This document shows, in pieces, positions 1 to 8,719 of a stretch of DNA of 64,000 nucleotides. Under the pieces are notes generated by a model. It ran no database searches. It had not been told where the DNA came from and saw nothing but the letters and a program-made list of their open reading frames with translations. The stretch is from positions 1 to 64,000 of the forward strand of contig JAFYFU010000044.1 of assembly GCA_017543595.1 (NCBI GenBank). The letters are read 5' to 3'. Positions within the stretch are counted from its first letter, which is position 1. Each line of letters starts with the position of its first letter. Source of the stretch: Ruminococcus sp. (GTDB taxonomy: Bacteria; Bacillota; Clostridia; Oscillospirales; Ruminococcaceae). The position numbers and the translations under genes were made by a program.

Positions 1-31
1 CTTGCATAAAAATATAAATGGAGGAAAAAAC

Positions 32-2749
32 ATGAAAACTCTCAAACGAATGACAGCGGCAGCCTGTGCGCTGTGCCTCTGTGCGGTTTATCCCGCATAC
101 GGCGGATTCACAGGCGGTCTCAGCACATCTGCTGAGGACATCTCGAACACTATGGAATGGGGCGCACTGAGAATAGGCGGCGGTGGCTTCGTTTCGGGTT
201 TGGTTGCAGGCAAGGGCGTTATGTTTGCACGTACTGATGTCGGAGGAGCTTACAAGTACAACTACGAAACAGAAAGCTGGGAACAACTTCTTGGTTTCCT
301 CAACGAAGCAGACAAAGGTCTTCTCAGCGTTGATGCAATGGCTGTTGACCCCACTGACGACGACACAGCTTATTTCCTTTGTGGCTGTGTATACTTCTCA
401 GATGCACGTACTGAGGTATTCAAAACTACTGACGGCGGCAAGACCTTTACAAGAACAGATGTTACCGACCTTATACAGGTTCACGGAAACGGTAACGGAC
501 GACAGTTCGGCGAATCCATCGCAGTTGACCCTGATGACCCGAATGTAATCTATGCAGGCGGTGACGTTTCAAAGAATGGTACAGGTCTTATAAAATCCAC
601 TGACGGAGGAAAAACATGGGAAGCCGTTACCGGATACAGTGACCTTGAATTTGACACGGGAACAGAAAAGAGACATTACTTTGAATATACAATCCACTGG
701 CCGTGGTATGCGAGTCCGCAGTATAATAACCCGGAATTGTTTTCTATGGCTGCTACAACCTCGGTTGACGGAGAAGGTCCAAGCTATACACAGAATGGTG
801 TCTCAGCCATAACTGTACTGGGCGGAAAAGTCTATGTCGCTACTTCCGTACTGGGTATTCCGAATATAGTCGTTGCTGATACCTCGAAAGATGAGTTCAA
901 AGTTTTTGACGACTCACTGCCGACAGACTTGTATCCTTCAAGATTAGCCCCCGACGGACACGGAAATCTCCTGATAACCTACACTGACAATATAACAAGA
1001 AGCGGTGGCAGCGGCAAATCATACAGATACAACCCTGAGACAGGAGTTCTCAAAGATATATCCCCTTGTGAGAAAGGTATCGGTGAGATATTCTGTGACC
1101 CGAATAATGAGAACAAGCTCATAGCTTCTACCTGCGGTTTATGGTCAGGTCAGAGCTGGAACTCATATGGCGAAGAAGCAGTTGATACATGGGGCGACTG
1201 GTTCTACCGTTCATATGACGGCGGTGATACATGGGAAAACGTTACCCCCGGTGCGAAAGCAGGTAAATGGGGTGAGCAATATTATGTATCTGAGCCCTTG
1301 CTTGACGGAGGATATAAGTGGATAAGAAATAAGGCTATCCACTGGTGTTGCAGCATTGTTATCGACCCCAGAAATTCCGACAAGGTATTGATGACAAGCG
1401 GTAACGGTGTATTTGCCTGCGATAATATCTGGGACGAAAAAGGCGTTCAGTTCTATTTCCACCCCGACGGAATCGAGGAAGTTGTTGCTCTCGACTTTGT
1501 AAGCACAACTGACGGACTTGACCTGTCTGCTATCGGTGACTATGACGGTTTCGTTCATGAAAAAGTTGACGAAATAGGTTTACAGTATAAGCCCAATATG
1601 GGAAGTACCTCCGCTATCGCAGTATGCCCTCAGAATACCGATGTATGGGCAAGAATTGCCGAAGGCGATAACGGTGCGGGCTATTATACAACTGACAGAG
1701 GCAAAACATGGAACGCTTTCACTCCCTCAACAAAAGGCGGAAAATTAGCTATTGCCCAAATCAAGAAAGATACTTACCGTATATTCAATACGGGTAAAGA
1801 GGACGGCGGCGTTTCCTACTCTGACGACTGGGGCGAAACATGGAACAAGTGTGACGGCATACCCTCTCAGTACGGTTCAAAGCCTACTATGCTCCTCGTT
1901 GAACCCGATGACCCCAATACAGTTTATGCTTATGCTACATACTACAATTCTTCATGGCACTATTCAAAAACTGAACCCGATGCTTCCGATGCACAGTATA
2001 AATTCTGCGTAAGTACCGACGGCGGCAAAACTTTCACTTCAACGGATATCTGTATGTATGACCAGTGCGACAGCGCAGGACGTATCGCTTACCTCGAAAA
2101 AGGTCATGTTATCCTCGGCGGCGGCTGGTACGGTATGTATGATGTCAAGATAGATGGCACAAAAGTAACGTCTACAAAACTCGAAAATATAAGCTACTGC
2201 AAGACTGTCGGCTACGGCGCACCCGAAAAGGAAGGCGGTCTGAATACCCTCTATATGTACGGCAAACCGCAGGATTCCGACCCCGAAGGTATCTACCGCT
2301 CTACCGACGGCGGAAAGAACTGGGACTGCATTAATACCGACCACATCTACGGCGGTACAGGTAACGGCAACTTCCTTGTCGGCGATATGGACGAATTTGG
2401 TAAAGTTTATATGTCAACAGTAGGCTGCGGTATCGTTTACGGTGTACTTTCGGACGCTCCCGACAAGCCTCAGCCCTCAACCGATGAAAAGCCCACAGAA
2501 GCCCCCACAGGTAAAGTATTATACGGTGACGCAAATGAGGACAAGAATGTAACTATCTCCGATGCTGTTGCTGTTCTTCAATCACTTGCAAATTCCGAAA
2601 AATACGGTCTTACCAAACAGGGAGCATTGAATGCTGACTGCGTTGACAACGGAAACGGTGTTACAGGTCATGACGCAGCAGGCATACAGCTTGTCGATGC
2701 AGGTGTTGTCGCTCAGGAAAAACTCCCCATAAAGAGTTCAGACCTTTAA
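32..2749 (+). CDS. Secreted GH74 xyloglucanase with C-terminal type I dockerin
   Basis: About 905 aa. GH74 enzymes cleave the glucan backbone of xyloglucan with two seven-bladed propellers made of BNR-like repeats. Seen: a Lys/Arg then hydrophobic signal peptide (residues 1-24), the GH74 opening IGGGGFVSG, the first catalytic Asp in RTDVGGAYKY (about D69), the second in AIGDYDGF (about D503), many DGGKTW/F blade motifs, a Pro/Thr linker, and a dockerin at about 830-898 with two calcium loops (GDANEDKNVTISDA and a divergent NGNGVTGHDA). The ATG at 32 is chosen because GGAGGA (20-25) sits 6 nt upstream; an earlier in-frame TTG has no such site. The dockerin implies attachment to a cohesin scaffoldin not present here. 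Upstream context is cut by the window edge. Confidence 0.93.
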   Translation: MKTLKRMTAAACALCLCAVYPAYGGFTGGLSTSAEDISNTMEWGALRIGGGGFVSGLVAGKGVMFARTDVGGAYKYNYETESWEQLLGFLNEADKGLLSVDAMAVDPTDDDTAYFLCGCVYFSDARTEVFKTTDGGKTFTRTDVTDLIQVHGNGNGRQFGESIAVDPDDPNVIYAGGDVSKNGTGLIKSTDGGKTWEAVTGYSDLEFDTGTEKRHYFEYTIHWPWYASPQYNNPELFSMAATTSVDGEGPSYTQNGVSAITVLGGKVYVATSVLGIPNIVVADTSKDEFKVFDDSLPTDLYPSRLAPDGHGNLLITYTDNITRSGGSGKSYRYNPETGVLKDISPCEKGIGEIFCDPNNENKLIASTCGLWSGQSWNSYGEEAVDTWGDWFYRSYDGGDTWENVTPGAKAGKWGEQYYVSEPLLDGGYKWIRNKAIHWCCSIVIDPRNSDKVLMTSGNGVFACDNIWDEKGVQFYFHPDGIEEVVALDFVSTTDGLDLSAIGDYDGFVHEKVDEIGLQYKPNMGSTSAIAVCPQNTDVWARIAEGDNGAGYYTTDRGKTWNAFTPSTKGGKLAIAQIKKDTYRIFNTGKEDGGVSYSDDWGETWNKCDGIPSQYGSKPTMLLVEPDDPNTVYAYATYYNSSWHYSKTEPDASDAQYKFCVSTDGGKTFTSTDICMYDQCDSAGRIAYLEKGHVILGGGWYGMYDVKIDGTKVTSTKLENISYCKTVGYGAPEKEGGLNTLYMYGKPQDSDPEGIYRSTDGGKNWDCINTDHIYGGTGNGNFLVGDMDEFGKVYMSTVGCGIVYGVLSDAPDKPQPSTDEKPTEAPTGKVLYGDANEDKNVTISDAVAVLQSLANSEKYGLTKQGALNADCVDNGNGVTGHDAAGIQLVDAGVVAQEKLPIKSSDL

Positions 2750-2820
2750 TAAAAAATATTTTCAATAATAAATATAGCAGAACAGGCAGATACTTAAAAA
2801 TGCCCCTGTGAATAATTTGA

Positions 2821-2854
2821 TATTGTGTAATTGCACAATAAAAAAATTTTTTTT
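2821..2854 (+). terminator. AT-rich terminator after the GH74 gene
   Basis: A 7-bp stem TATTGTG/CACAATA (2821-2827 with 2834-2840) is followed by seven A and then eight T. It lies 72 bases after the GH74 stop and before the next promoter. Confidence 0.55.
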
Positions 2855-2868
2855 CGTGAATATTGTCT

Positions 2869-2898
2869 ATGACATTTTTCATAAAAATATGCTATAAT
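2869..2898 (+). promoter_or_regulatory. Likely promoter for carD
   Basis: TATAAT at 2893-2898 with ATGACA at 2869-2874 (18-bp spacer). It would start the transcript near 2905, just before the leader hairpin. Confidence 0.5.
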
Positions 2899-2911
2899 TA
2901 GTATATTCAAC

Positions 2912-2961
2912 GTGTAGTCGCTAATTTGACGTAAGTCCGGTTGTGCGACTGCACTTTTTTT
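2912..2961 (+). promoter_or_regulatory. Terminator-like hairpin in the carD leader
   Basis: GTGTAGTCGC (2912-2921) pairs with GCGACTGCAC (2945-2954), 10 bp with one G-U, and a run of seven T follows (2955-2961). It lies between the promoter and the ribosome binding site, so it could act as an attenuator. I recognise no known riboswitch in the 23-nt loop. Confidence 0.5.
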
Positions 2962-2981
2962 ATTTTCAGGAGGTATTTTTT

Positions 2982-3479
2982 ATGTATGATTTGAATGAAG
3001 CAGTTGTATATGCCTCGTATGGCGTATGCATTATTGAATCAATCGAAACACATGATTTCAGCGGCGAAAACCTTGAATATTATGTCCTCAGCCCTGTAAA
3101 TGATACAAGAAATAAATTCTATGTCCCTACTTCAAACAGCAAATTAACAGAAAAAATGAGAAAAATATACTCAAAAGATGAGGTTGAAAAGCTTATTGAT
3201 GTAATGCCTGATGAGAAATTCATCTGGATAGAAAATGAATTGAAACGTAAAGAAGAATATAAGCATATCATTGAATCGGGCGACAGACATCAACTTGTAA
3301 AACTTATCAAAACACTTTATATACGCAGAGATGAACTTTTAAAGAAACACAAAAAACTTCGCTCGTCAGATGAAAAATTTTTGAATGATGCTGAAAATAT
3401 CCTGTACGATGAATTTGCATACGCCCTCAAAATCCCCAAAAATGATGTCATAAGTTATATCAAAAAACGCATAGAATAA
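2982..3479 (+). CDS. CarD/CdnL-family RNA polymerase-binding regulator
   Basis: 165 aa. CarD/CdnL proteins bind the RNA polymerase beta subunit through an N-terminal Tudor-like domain and stabilise open promoter complexes through a basic helical C-terminal domain. Seen: an N-terminal domain starting with AVVYASYGVCIIESIE, typical of the family, containing YYVLSPVNDTRNKFYVPT, and a helical Lys-rich C-terminal half. Length matches the family. The ATG at 2982 is preceded by AGGAGGT (2968-2974) with 7-nt spacing. It has its own promoter and a hairpin leader, and ends at a bidirectional terminator facing the phage-like block. The family is clear; the genes it controls cannot be read from here. Confidence 0.85.
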   Translation: MYDLNEAVVYASYGVCIIESIETHDFSGENLEYYVLSPVNDTRNKFYVPTSNSKLTEKMRKIYSKDEVEKLIDVMPDEKFIWIENELKRKEEYKHIIESGDRHQLVKLIKTLYIRRDELLKKHKKLRSSDEKFLNDAENILYDEFAYALKIPKNDVISYIKKRIE

Positions 3480-3483
3480 AAAA

Positions 3484-3512
3484 ACTTCCGCAGATTTTTG
3501 CGGAAGTCTTTT
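3484..3512. terminator. Bidirectional terminator between carD and the phage-like block
   Basis: ACTTCCGCA (3484-3492) pairs with TGCGGAAGT (3499-3507), with A-rich sequence before and T-rich sequence after. It serves two convergent genes. Confidence 0.75.
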
Positions 3513-3514
3513 CT

Positions 3515-4435
3515 TTATGTGTAGAATTTGTCTTTGTATACGCTTATTTCTGTTATTATTCCCTGTGATGAGCCTTTTATGTCAATACTGCATATCCGCC
3601 CCGAAAAATTATTTTCAAATACTGCAATATCGCATAAATCCTCTCCCCTGTATCCGCTGTATTTGCGGAAATATCTCCGCCAGCCCCTTGATGCATAATT
3701 GTCACGGTATTCAAGTGCCTGTTGGGGATTGTAGAGAAACTGTCTGTCAAGTTCAAAAAATCTGTGTCGTATTATCTGTCTGTCCGTAACATCTGTGTCA
3801 ACAAGTTCATACTGCCCGTAATTTCCCTGTATATCTGCCATGTGAAAATGGCTTACAAGTTTATCTTCTTTTACTTCCGAACCCTTTTCAAGAATATCTT
3901 CACTGATATATGAAAATTCGGGTGCATTTTGCAGCATACTGAAATTAACGCAGTTTGTTCCCCTTATGTACGGGTATGTGTCACATACTTTGTATGATAA
4001 ATTTACTACTGCGTCCCACATTGTCGCACCGTTCTTTATATAGAAATAACTCTCCTGCGAATTGTTTTCATGAGTGATATAGGGTATCTCACGGAAACTG
4101 TCAACAAGCCAGTTAAGGCTTTTCTGCGTGTAAAGACCCGGCTCCATCTGATTCTGTCTCAACAGGGAGGTAAAACTTCGTGAGGATATTTTCCCTATGA
4201 ATATTCTGCCTTCTTTGCTGACTTCCGCAGAATTTACAAGCCCGTGGTGAATCATTGTATTCCCTATATAAAACATAATTTCCGAAAATTCCACGGGGCT
4301 TTCATGGGAGGCTGCGTATACCGCAGAAAATGCGGTATACGGTGTATAAGCCTCTTTTCTGAAACTGAATGACAATATTTTGTTTTCGGTTATAAGCGTT
4401 CCGCCCGTAGTTCTGAATACTATGCTTACATTCAT
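3515..4435 (-). CDS. Phage baseplate-hub-like protein, last gene of the packaging cassette
   Basis: 306 aa. No signal peptide or membrane segment. The fold suggested by the sequence (beta-rich N-terminal half, then IKNGATMWDAVVNLSY and YPYIRGTNCVNF) resembles XkdQ/gpD-type hub proteins that sit at the tip of contractile tails, but similarity is weak and I infer it mainly from position. It overlaps the upstream gene by 4 nt (ATGA type) and has GGAGG before its ATG. No tail fibre, baseplate wedge or lysis gene follows; the cassette stops here at a terminator. It could also be another structural protein. Confidence 0.5.
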   Translation of the reverse strand: MNVSIVFRTTGGTLITENKILSFSFRKEAYTPYTAFSAVYAASHESPVEFSEIMFYIGNTMIHHGLVNSAEVSKEGRIFIGKISSRSFTSLLRQNQMEPGLYTQKSLNWLVDSFREIPYITHENNSQESYFYIKNGATMWDAVVNLSYKVCDTYPYIRGTNCVNFSMLQNAPEFSYISEDILEKGSEVKEDKLVSHFHMADIQGNYGQYELVDTDVTDRQIIRHRFFELDRQFLYNPQQALEYRDNYASRGWRRYFRKYSGYRGEDLCDIAVFENNFSGRICSIDIKGSSQGIITEISVYKDKFYT

Positions 4436-4818
4436 TCTTCTTCCTCCATATCGGAATATGTTATCAAAGTAACGGTTATTTCCGCATAGTCAAGACCTTT
4501 GTCGGAAAATTCAAATGACTGCAAACGACAGTCACTTATAACAATTCCCATATATGTTATGTCAAAACTCTCCTGAGATTTCATCATATTATTAAATGCC
4601 GCCATTGTGAGAAACTGCTGTTCTCCGCTTATGCGCCCCGAAAATATAAGCTTTGTCGCTTTTGTGTATTCGTTTGAAATTACTGTGTCGCCCGAAACTG
4701 TCGGCTGTTCGTAAAATATATTTACCGCAGATGCTTTCATTCTGTCACAGTAAAAATCTATATCCCCGATTGTTATGCACGGGGATTCCCTCGAAGTGAT
4801 ATTTACATCTTCCGACAT
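4432..4818 (-). CDS. Small phage-type structural protein, function not recognised
   Basis: 128 aa, acidic C-terminus (MEEEE). Beta-rich with no membrane segment. ATG at 4818 preferred over a TTG at 4833 because GAGGTG lies just upstream of the ATG. Its place between a tail-completion-sized protein and a hub-like protein suggests a tail or baseplate component; the sequence alone does not name it. Translationally coupled to the next gene by overlap. Confidence 0.6.
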   Translation of the reverse strand: MSEDVNITSRESPCITIGDIDFYCDRMKASAVNIFYEQPTVSGDTVISNEYTKATKLIFSGRISGEQQFLTMAAFNNMMKSQESFDITYMGIVISDCRLQSFEFSDKGLDYAEITVTLITYSDMEEEE

Positions 4819-4822
4819 ATTT

Positions 4823-5224
4823 TCACCTCTCAATTTTTCTTATGCCGTTTATTGAAAATCCGACATTCAATACAAGACGGTTTATATTTGTGTCGTGCTT
4901 TAATGACATTCGGCATATCCTGCTGCTGAGATTTGAAAGCTGATTCAGGACAGGTTCAATATTGCTGTCATAATAGCTGTAAAGTGCGGCAAGTTCGCCC
5001 GATTCACGGGCTGTAACCTTTATTTCTATTTCCGCTTTGAACGGTATGAACACCGTAAATTCCGTATATATCGGCGCAGATGTTTCAAAAGAACTTACTC
5101 CCACAGTCGTAAAAAAATTCCTGCCCTTTTTTTCAATCGGCACAGCATCAAATATAGTGTATACATTCGTTACACCTGCGTCTGTAAGCTCATTTTTTAT
5201 ACTGTTCAGAACATCGGTAAGCAT
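4823..5224 (-). CDS. Small phage-type protein, possible tail-completion or connector protein
   Basis: 133 aa. The N-terminus (MLTDVLNSIKNELTDAGV) is typical of short head-tail joining or tail-terminator proteins, which often begin with an amphipathic helix followed by a mixed beta domain. Start overlaps the stop of the upstream gene by one base, and AAAGGGGG precedes the ATG. The assignment rests on size and gene order between capsid and hub genes. Confidence 0.55.
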   Translation of the reverse strand: MLTDVLNSIKNELTDAGVTNVYTIFDAVPIEKKGRNFFTTVGVSSFETSAPIYTEFTVFIPFKAEIEIKVTARESGELAALYSYYDSNIEPVLNQLSNLSSRICRMSLKHDTNINRLVLNVGFSINGIRKIER

Positions 5225-5589
5225 CAGATTTCCCCCTTTGAAGAAAAAGACATAAATATAAAATTCTGCTGTGTCAGCAAATCACTGCACAGCTCATAAT
5301 AATCTTTAAGAAGCTTTACGGCATATGAAACAACATTGTTTTTGTCTGCGGAAATCATCTTTCCCGCATAGGTATATTCCGAATTGTCCCTTGCGGATTT
5401 CGCCTGCTGATATCTGTAATTCGCATTTGCCGCACAGAGAAAATCAAGCCTTATATCTTCATCATCTGCATCGGGTTTTAGAATCTTTGTTATCTCCATT
5501 ATAGAAATATCTATGAACGGCATGAGCGTATCGCAGTTATCCTCACCCGAAAAAAGCAGAAAAAGATTCCTTATATTTGTTCTGTTCAT
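5224..5589 (-). CDS. Small phage-type protein, possible head-tail connector
   Basis: 121 aa, mostly helical. It contains LDFLCAANANYRYQQAKSA, reminiscent of small helical connector or scaffold proteins found after capsid genes in Clostridial phages. Separated from the protease-like gene by 8 nt. No family assignment is certain. Confidence 0.5.
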   Translation of the reverse strand: MNRTNIRNLFLLFSGEDNCDTLMPFIDISIMEITKILKPDADDEDIRLDFLCAANANYRYQQAKSARDNSEYTYAGKMISADKNNVVSYAVKLLKDYYELCSDLLTQQNFIFMSFSSKGEI

Positions 5590-5597
5590 ATTTCCTC

Positions 5598-6422
5598 CTA
5601 TCTGAGAGTATAGCTGTTGTTGCTTTCTTCTTCGGATTTTTCAGTCATAAGCTGTACTCTTATTCCGTTGTGTCCGCAAAGACGTTCATATGATTTTTTA
5701 AGTTCAAGAAGCTGATTTGTATTTAAGTTCCTTGCGGAAAGTTCAACGGCTGCGGCGGCTGTCCTTCCGCCCGAAAAATATGCAAGACGGCGGATATCTC
5801 TCCTGAGTTCCTTTTCGTTTTCGCTTTCACCTGCGGAAAAAGAAATTTTTTCGCTGTCGTCCGAAAAATGTTTTGTAACACCTGCATTTACCTGTGACGG
5901 CACAGCTACAAAACTCCATTCATAAGCATCTGTTATTCTGTTTAGTATTGTATGGCAGAGTTTCCCGTTATAATATTTTCCGTTTGCATGAACGCATGAA
6001 GAAATTTCGTTTCCGCATATTGAACAGATTTTTTCTTCTGCACAGCATGAAATGCTTACTTCTTTTTTGATACCGCCGTCAATTTCCGATATGAGATTTT
6101 TGTTGTCCTCCGTGCGAACCATATAAGCAGTCCCTTTAAGATATTTATATGTACTGCCGTATTTTGTGGTGCGTGAATTGTCTGATATTATTTCCGTATC
6201 AAATATTCTTGCGTTCTGATTTGAAGAACTTGCGTCATGGTCGAAAATTCCCGTCTTTCCGACAAAAAGAATTTTCAGGGATTCAAGTGCTTCGTCAGAA
6301 AACCTCTCGCCGTCACGGTCTATATCATTATCGCAGAGAATTACGGAAAAAATATATAACTCATCTTCCGAAAAATCTCTGCGTGTAAATCTGTTTATTT
6401 TATCAAGCATTGTCTTATCCAT
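5598..6422 (-). CDS. Prohead-protease-like phage protein
   Basis: 274 aa. Seen: a domain with FDHDASSS, a central VSISCCAEEKICSICGNEI segment with a CxxC pair, and ITDAYEWSFVAVPSQVNAGV, which matches the pattern 'EwSfVavPs.p.A' of prohead maturation proteases; a helical C-terminal tail follows, as expected for a scaffold-like region. ATG at 6422 is chosen over GTG at 6431 because GAGG sits 8 nt upstream. It lies after the capsid gene, while in many phages the protease precedes it. The catalytic residues cannot be assigned safely. Confidence 0.55.
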   Translation of the reverse strand: MDKTMLDKINRFTRRDFSEDELYIFSVILCDNDIDRDGERFSDEALESLKILFVGKTGIFDHDASSSNQNARIFDTEIISDNSRTTKYGSTYKYLKGTAYMVRTEDNKNLISEIDGGIKKEVSISCCAEEKICSICGNEISSCVHANGKYYNGKLCHTILNRITDAYEWSFVAVPSQVNAGVTKHFSDDSEKISFSAGESENEKELRRDIRRLAYFSGGRTAAAAVELSARNLNTNQLLELKKSYERLCGHNGIRVQLMTEKSEEESNNSYTLR

Positions 6423-6446
6423 ACGATACACCTCATTTTATTTTTT

Positions 6447-6477
6447 ATCTGCCCCTCCGCCGAAACAGAGGGGCAGA
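6447..6477. other. Strong hairpin between capsid and protease-like genes
   Basis: TCTGCCCCTC (6448-6457) pairs with GAGGGGCAGA (6468-6477), 10 bp and GC-rich. On the coding (minus) strand it is followed by A-rich rather than T-rich sequence, so it looks more like an mRNA-stabilising or partial-processing hairpin after the capsid gene than a terminator. Confidence 0.5.
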
Positions 6478-6493
6478 CATTTACTGATAAGAA

Positions 6494-7453
6494 TTAGTCG
6501 CCGATTGTAAGAACACTCACTGCATAGGGAGATATTTTCTTGAATCCGCAGGTGATTGATACTGTTATCTGGTCAAGCTGACGCTCAATAAGCTTGTCAG
6601 TTTCCATAACAAGGTCTGTGCTTGTGATAAATTCAAGTGCAAAATTCTTGTCGATTCCTATGATTGTACCGTCATCAACAGCAGAGGATTTAATAAGTTC
6701 CGAACCAAAGGGAAGTATTATTTTTCCGTCTGCATCTGCCCTTGTTTCAATAAGCTGCTGCATTGCAACGATTTTTGAGGCTACTGCGGGAGAAGCTATT
6801 ACCGTTGTCATGTCAAAACATTCAAAACAGCCGTAAAGGTCTGCAAGGTCCTCATAAGTAAGGGCATCTGTGCTGATTGTCATTGCATCATCGACAAGCA
6901 CTTCAATGGATTTCTTGACAACCGCATTTGCAAGCCTTACACCTATGCTTTTAAGCATTATGCCGAAAACATCAAGTCTCTGTCTGCGTACTGCCTCATA
7001 TGATGCGTTTATAAGCTTGCCGAACTTTTGAAGTACGACAGCATCACTTCCCTCCGATATTGAAGCTGTTGAAAGTGTCTGTCCCTCCGATGTGGGGAGA
7101 TATCCGTTTGAATCATCAAGGTCACAGCCGAGATACTGTCCGCTTTCGCATACGGTCTTTACGGCACATATTGATGAAAGTACAGTTTCGTCAAAGCCTT
7201 TTCTGATACAGCGTGTTACATATTCAGGGAAAAGAACCGCTGTTTCCGTTGATGTGAAAAATCTGTCAACAGTGTCGCAGTCTGAACCGCTTACCTTGAT
7301 ATTGTATCTTCTGAGCTGTCTTTCAAAGGCATCAAGACCTTCGAGCGATGTTCCTGCGTATGAATTGCTGGGGTCAAGTTCTTCGAGTGCGGCAGTAAAA
7401 GATTTTCCGCTGAGATTGTAAAGACCCTTTTCAAGTTTAACATTATTATACAT
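6494..7453 (-). CDS. Phage major capsid protein
   Basis: 319 aa. Forms the icosahedral shell. Seen: the opening LYNLSGKSFTAALEELDPSN, a helical stretch TASISEGSDAVVLQKFGKLI typical of the capsid E-loop and spine region, and a C-terminal domain with ASPAVASKIVAMQQLIET and IIGIDKNFALEF that fits HK97-fold capsids of Clostridial phages. ATG at 7453 has GGAGGA 7 nt upstream; an earlier ATG at 7468 overlaps that site. It follows the portal gene. The ribosome binding site lies at the edge of a palindromic repeat that also occurs near purM and murG. Confidence 0.75.
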   Translation of the reverse strand: MYNNVKLEKGLYNLSGKSFTAALEELDPSNSYAGTSLEGLDAFERQLRRYNIKVSGSDCDTVDRFFTSTETAVLFPEYVTRCIRKGFDETVLSSICAVKTVCESGQYLGCDLDDSNGYLPTSEGQTLSTASISEGSDAVVLQKFGKLINASYEAVRRQRLDVFGIMLKSIGVRLANAVVKKSIEVLVDDAMTISTDALTYEDLADLYGCFECFDMTTVIASPAVASKIVAMQQLIETRADADGKIILPFGSELIKSSAVDDGTIIGIDKNFALEFITSTDLVMETDKLIERQLDQITVSITCGFKKISPYAVSVLTIGD

Positions 7454-7479
7454 AAAAAATTCCTCCATTTAAAATCGTC

Positions 7480-7558
7480 AAATTTGCACCTTTTGAAACC
7501 TTGTGCTTTCGTTCACTCCATTTCATTTCGTTCACTCTCAGCACAAGGGTGCAAATTT
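7480..7558 (-). repeat. Palindromic dispersed repeat, copy 1 (capsid leader)
   Basis: Outer stem AAATTTGCACC/GGTGCAAATTT (7480-7490 with 7548-7558, 11 bp perfect) and inner stem CTTGTGCT/AGCACAAG (7500-7507 with 7540-7547). The loop holds two copies of CGTTCACTC. Adjoining sequence TCCTCCATTTAAAATCGTC (capsid ribosome binding site, read on minus) is shared with the purM copy. Compared with copies 2 and 3, one inner pair is C-G in place of T-A, a compensatory change. Confidence 0.8.
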
Positions 7559-7575
7559 TCCTCAGTAATCATTAA

Positions 7576-8709
7576 TTATTGATTGTTATTGTTTAATCTC
7601 ATTTCGATTTCTCTTGCCTGAGCATTTTTAAGTCTTGCTTCGGCAAGTGCTGATTCGTCCTGTAAGTTTATGTTTACCCATTCAACCGAGCAAACTGCGT
7701 TGTATCCCTGCGAACAAAGAAACGAATTTCCTATTTCGCATATCACGGGATTTAAAAGTCTGCGGTAGTATTCAAGTTCTGATGTCAGAATATCTGCCTG
7801 CTGAGATGACATTCTTTCCGTTGAACTCCAACTTAAACCAAGAAGAAAAGGCGGTATCGAAAGCTTTGCAACTATCTGTTCAAGCAACTGACGAACAGGG
7901 ACATTTGTGTCAAAAAGCTTATTTTCAGCTCCTATAACTTTTATATCTATATCCCCGACAGCTACAAAATCCTTTACCTGTCCGTATTTTGCGGAGTTCA
8001 TGCCGTCTGACCATTCTCTTGCAATCATTTCAGCCCTCTCACGGGAATGTGCAAAATCCCCTGTATCTTTTTCAGGCTTATAAGTTACCGCATAGCGTAC
8101 ATTTCCCGCACGGTCGAAATTCTGACCTATGCACTGATATATACGCATGAGTATACCGCTTAATGCAGGCAGTCCCCTCAGAATTGAGTTTCCGCCTATC
8201 AGTGAAGCATATATGATTCTTTCGGGGTGTCTGACGTTGTGTAAAGTTCCGTCATTCCCCTTTACAGCGTATCTTCTTTCAAAAGGGTCTTTCCCTGATG
8301 AAATTATTATTTTTGAAATATCGCCGTTCCATAGACCTGCAATATTTTTTCCCTCGATATCGGGGACTATCTCTCCTGCGGCACTTCCGTAAGTGAGCAT
8401 ACTGTCAAGGAAACAGTCAATAAATGTTCCCAGAGATTTGCCCTTTATTCCCACAGGTACGTTTTCGCAGAAATTATCAAGTTCTTCCTGATATCTCTCA
8501 TCGGAACATATAAGCCTGAAACCGCCCGTCAGTCTGATAATTTTCATGATAGCCGCATCTATAACGGGAACGGTATATCTCAGCTTGTCAAAAAGTTCCT
8601 TTTCAAAGGGTTCAACTGTTTCAGGCAGTTCAAACCCCGTAAACTGTGAATGTTGTGACGGGATAAGCATGGGTGCCGCCCTGTCACTTTTTCTTTTGAA
8701 TAATTTCAT
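7576..8709 (-). CDS. Phage portal protein
   Basis: 377 aa. The portal is the dodecameric ring through which DNA enters the capsid. Seen: the basic N-terminus MKLFKRKSDR, FDRAGNVRYAVTYKPE, and the diagnostic C-terminal block PPFLLGLSWSSTERMSSQQA followed by LNPVI. ATG at 8709 is supported by AAGGAGG immediately upstream, which overlaps the end of the terminase gene; the longer reading to 8814 has no signal. Order TerS-TerL-portal-capsid is the standard one. Complete and without frameshift. Confidence 0.85.
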   Translation of the reverse strand: MKLFKRKSDRAAPMLIPSQHSQFTGFELPETVEPFEKELFDKLRYTVPVIDAAIMKIIRLTGGFRLICSDERYQEELDNFCENVPVGIKGKSLGTFIDCFLDSMLTYGSAAGEIVPDIEGKNIAGLWNGDISKIIISSGKDPFERRYAVKGNDGTLHNVRHPERIIYASLIGGNSILRGLPALSGILMRIYQCIGQNFDRAGNVRYAVTYKPEKDTGDFAHSRERAEMIAREWSDGMNSAKYGQVKDFVAVGDIDIKVIGAENKLFDTNVPVRQLLEQIVAKLSIPPFLLGLSWSSTERMSSQQADILTSELEYYRRLLNPVICEIGNSFLCSQGYNAVCSVEWVNINLQDESALAEARLKNAQAREIEMRLNNNNQ

Positions 8710-8719
8710 ACAACCTCCT

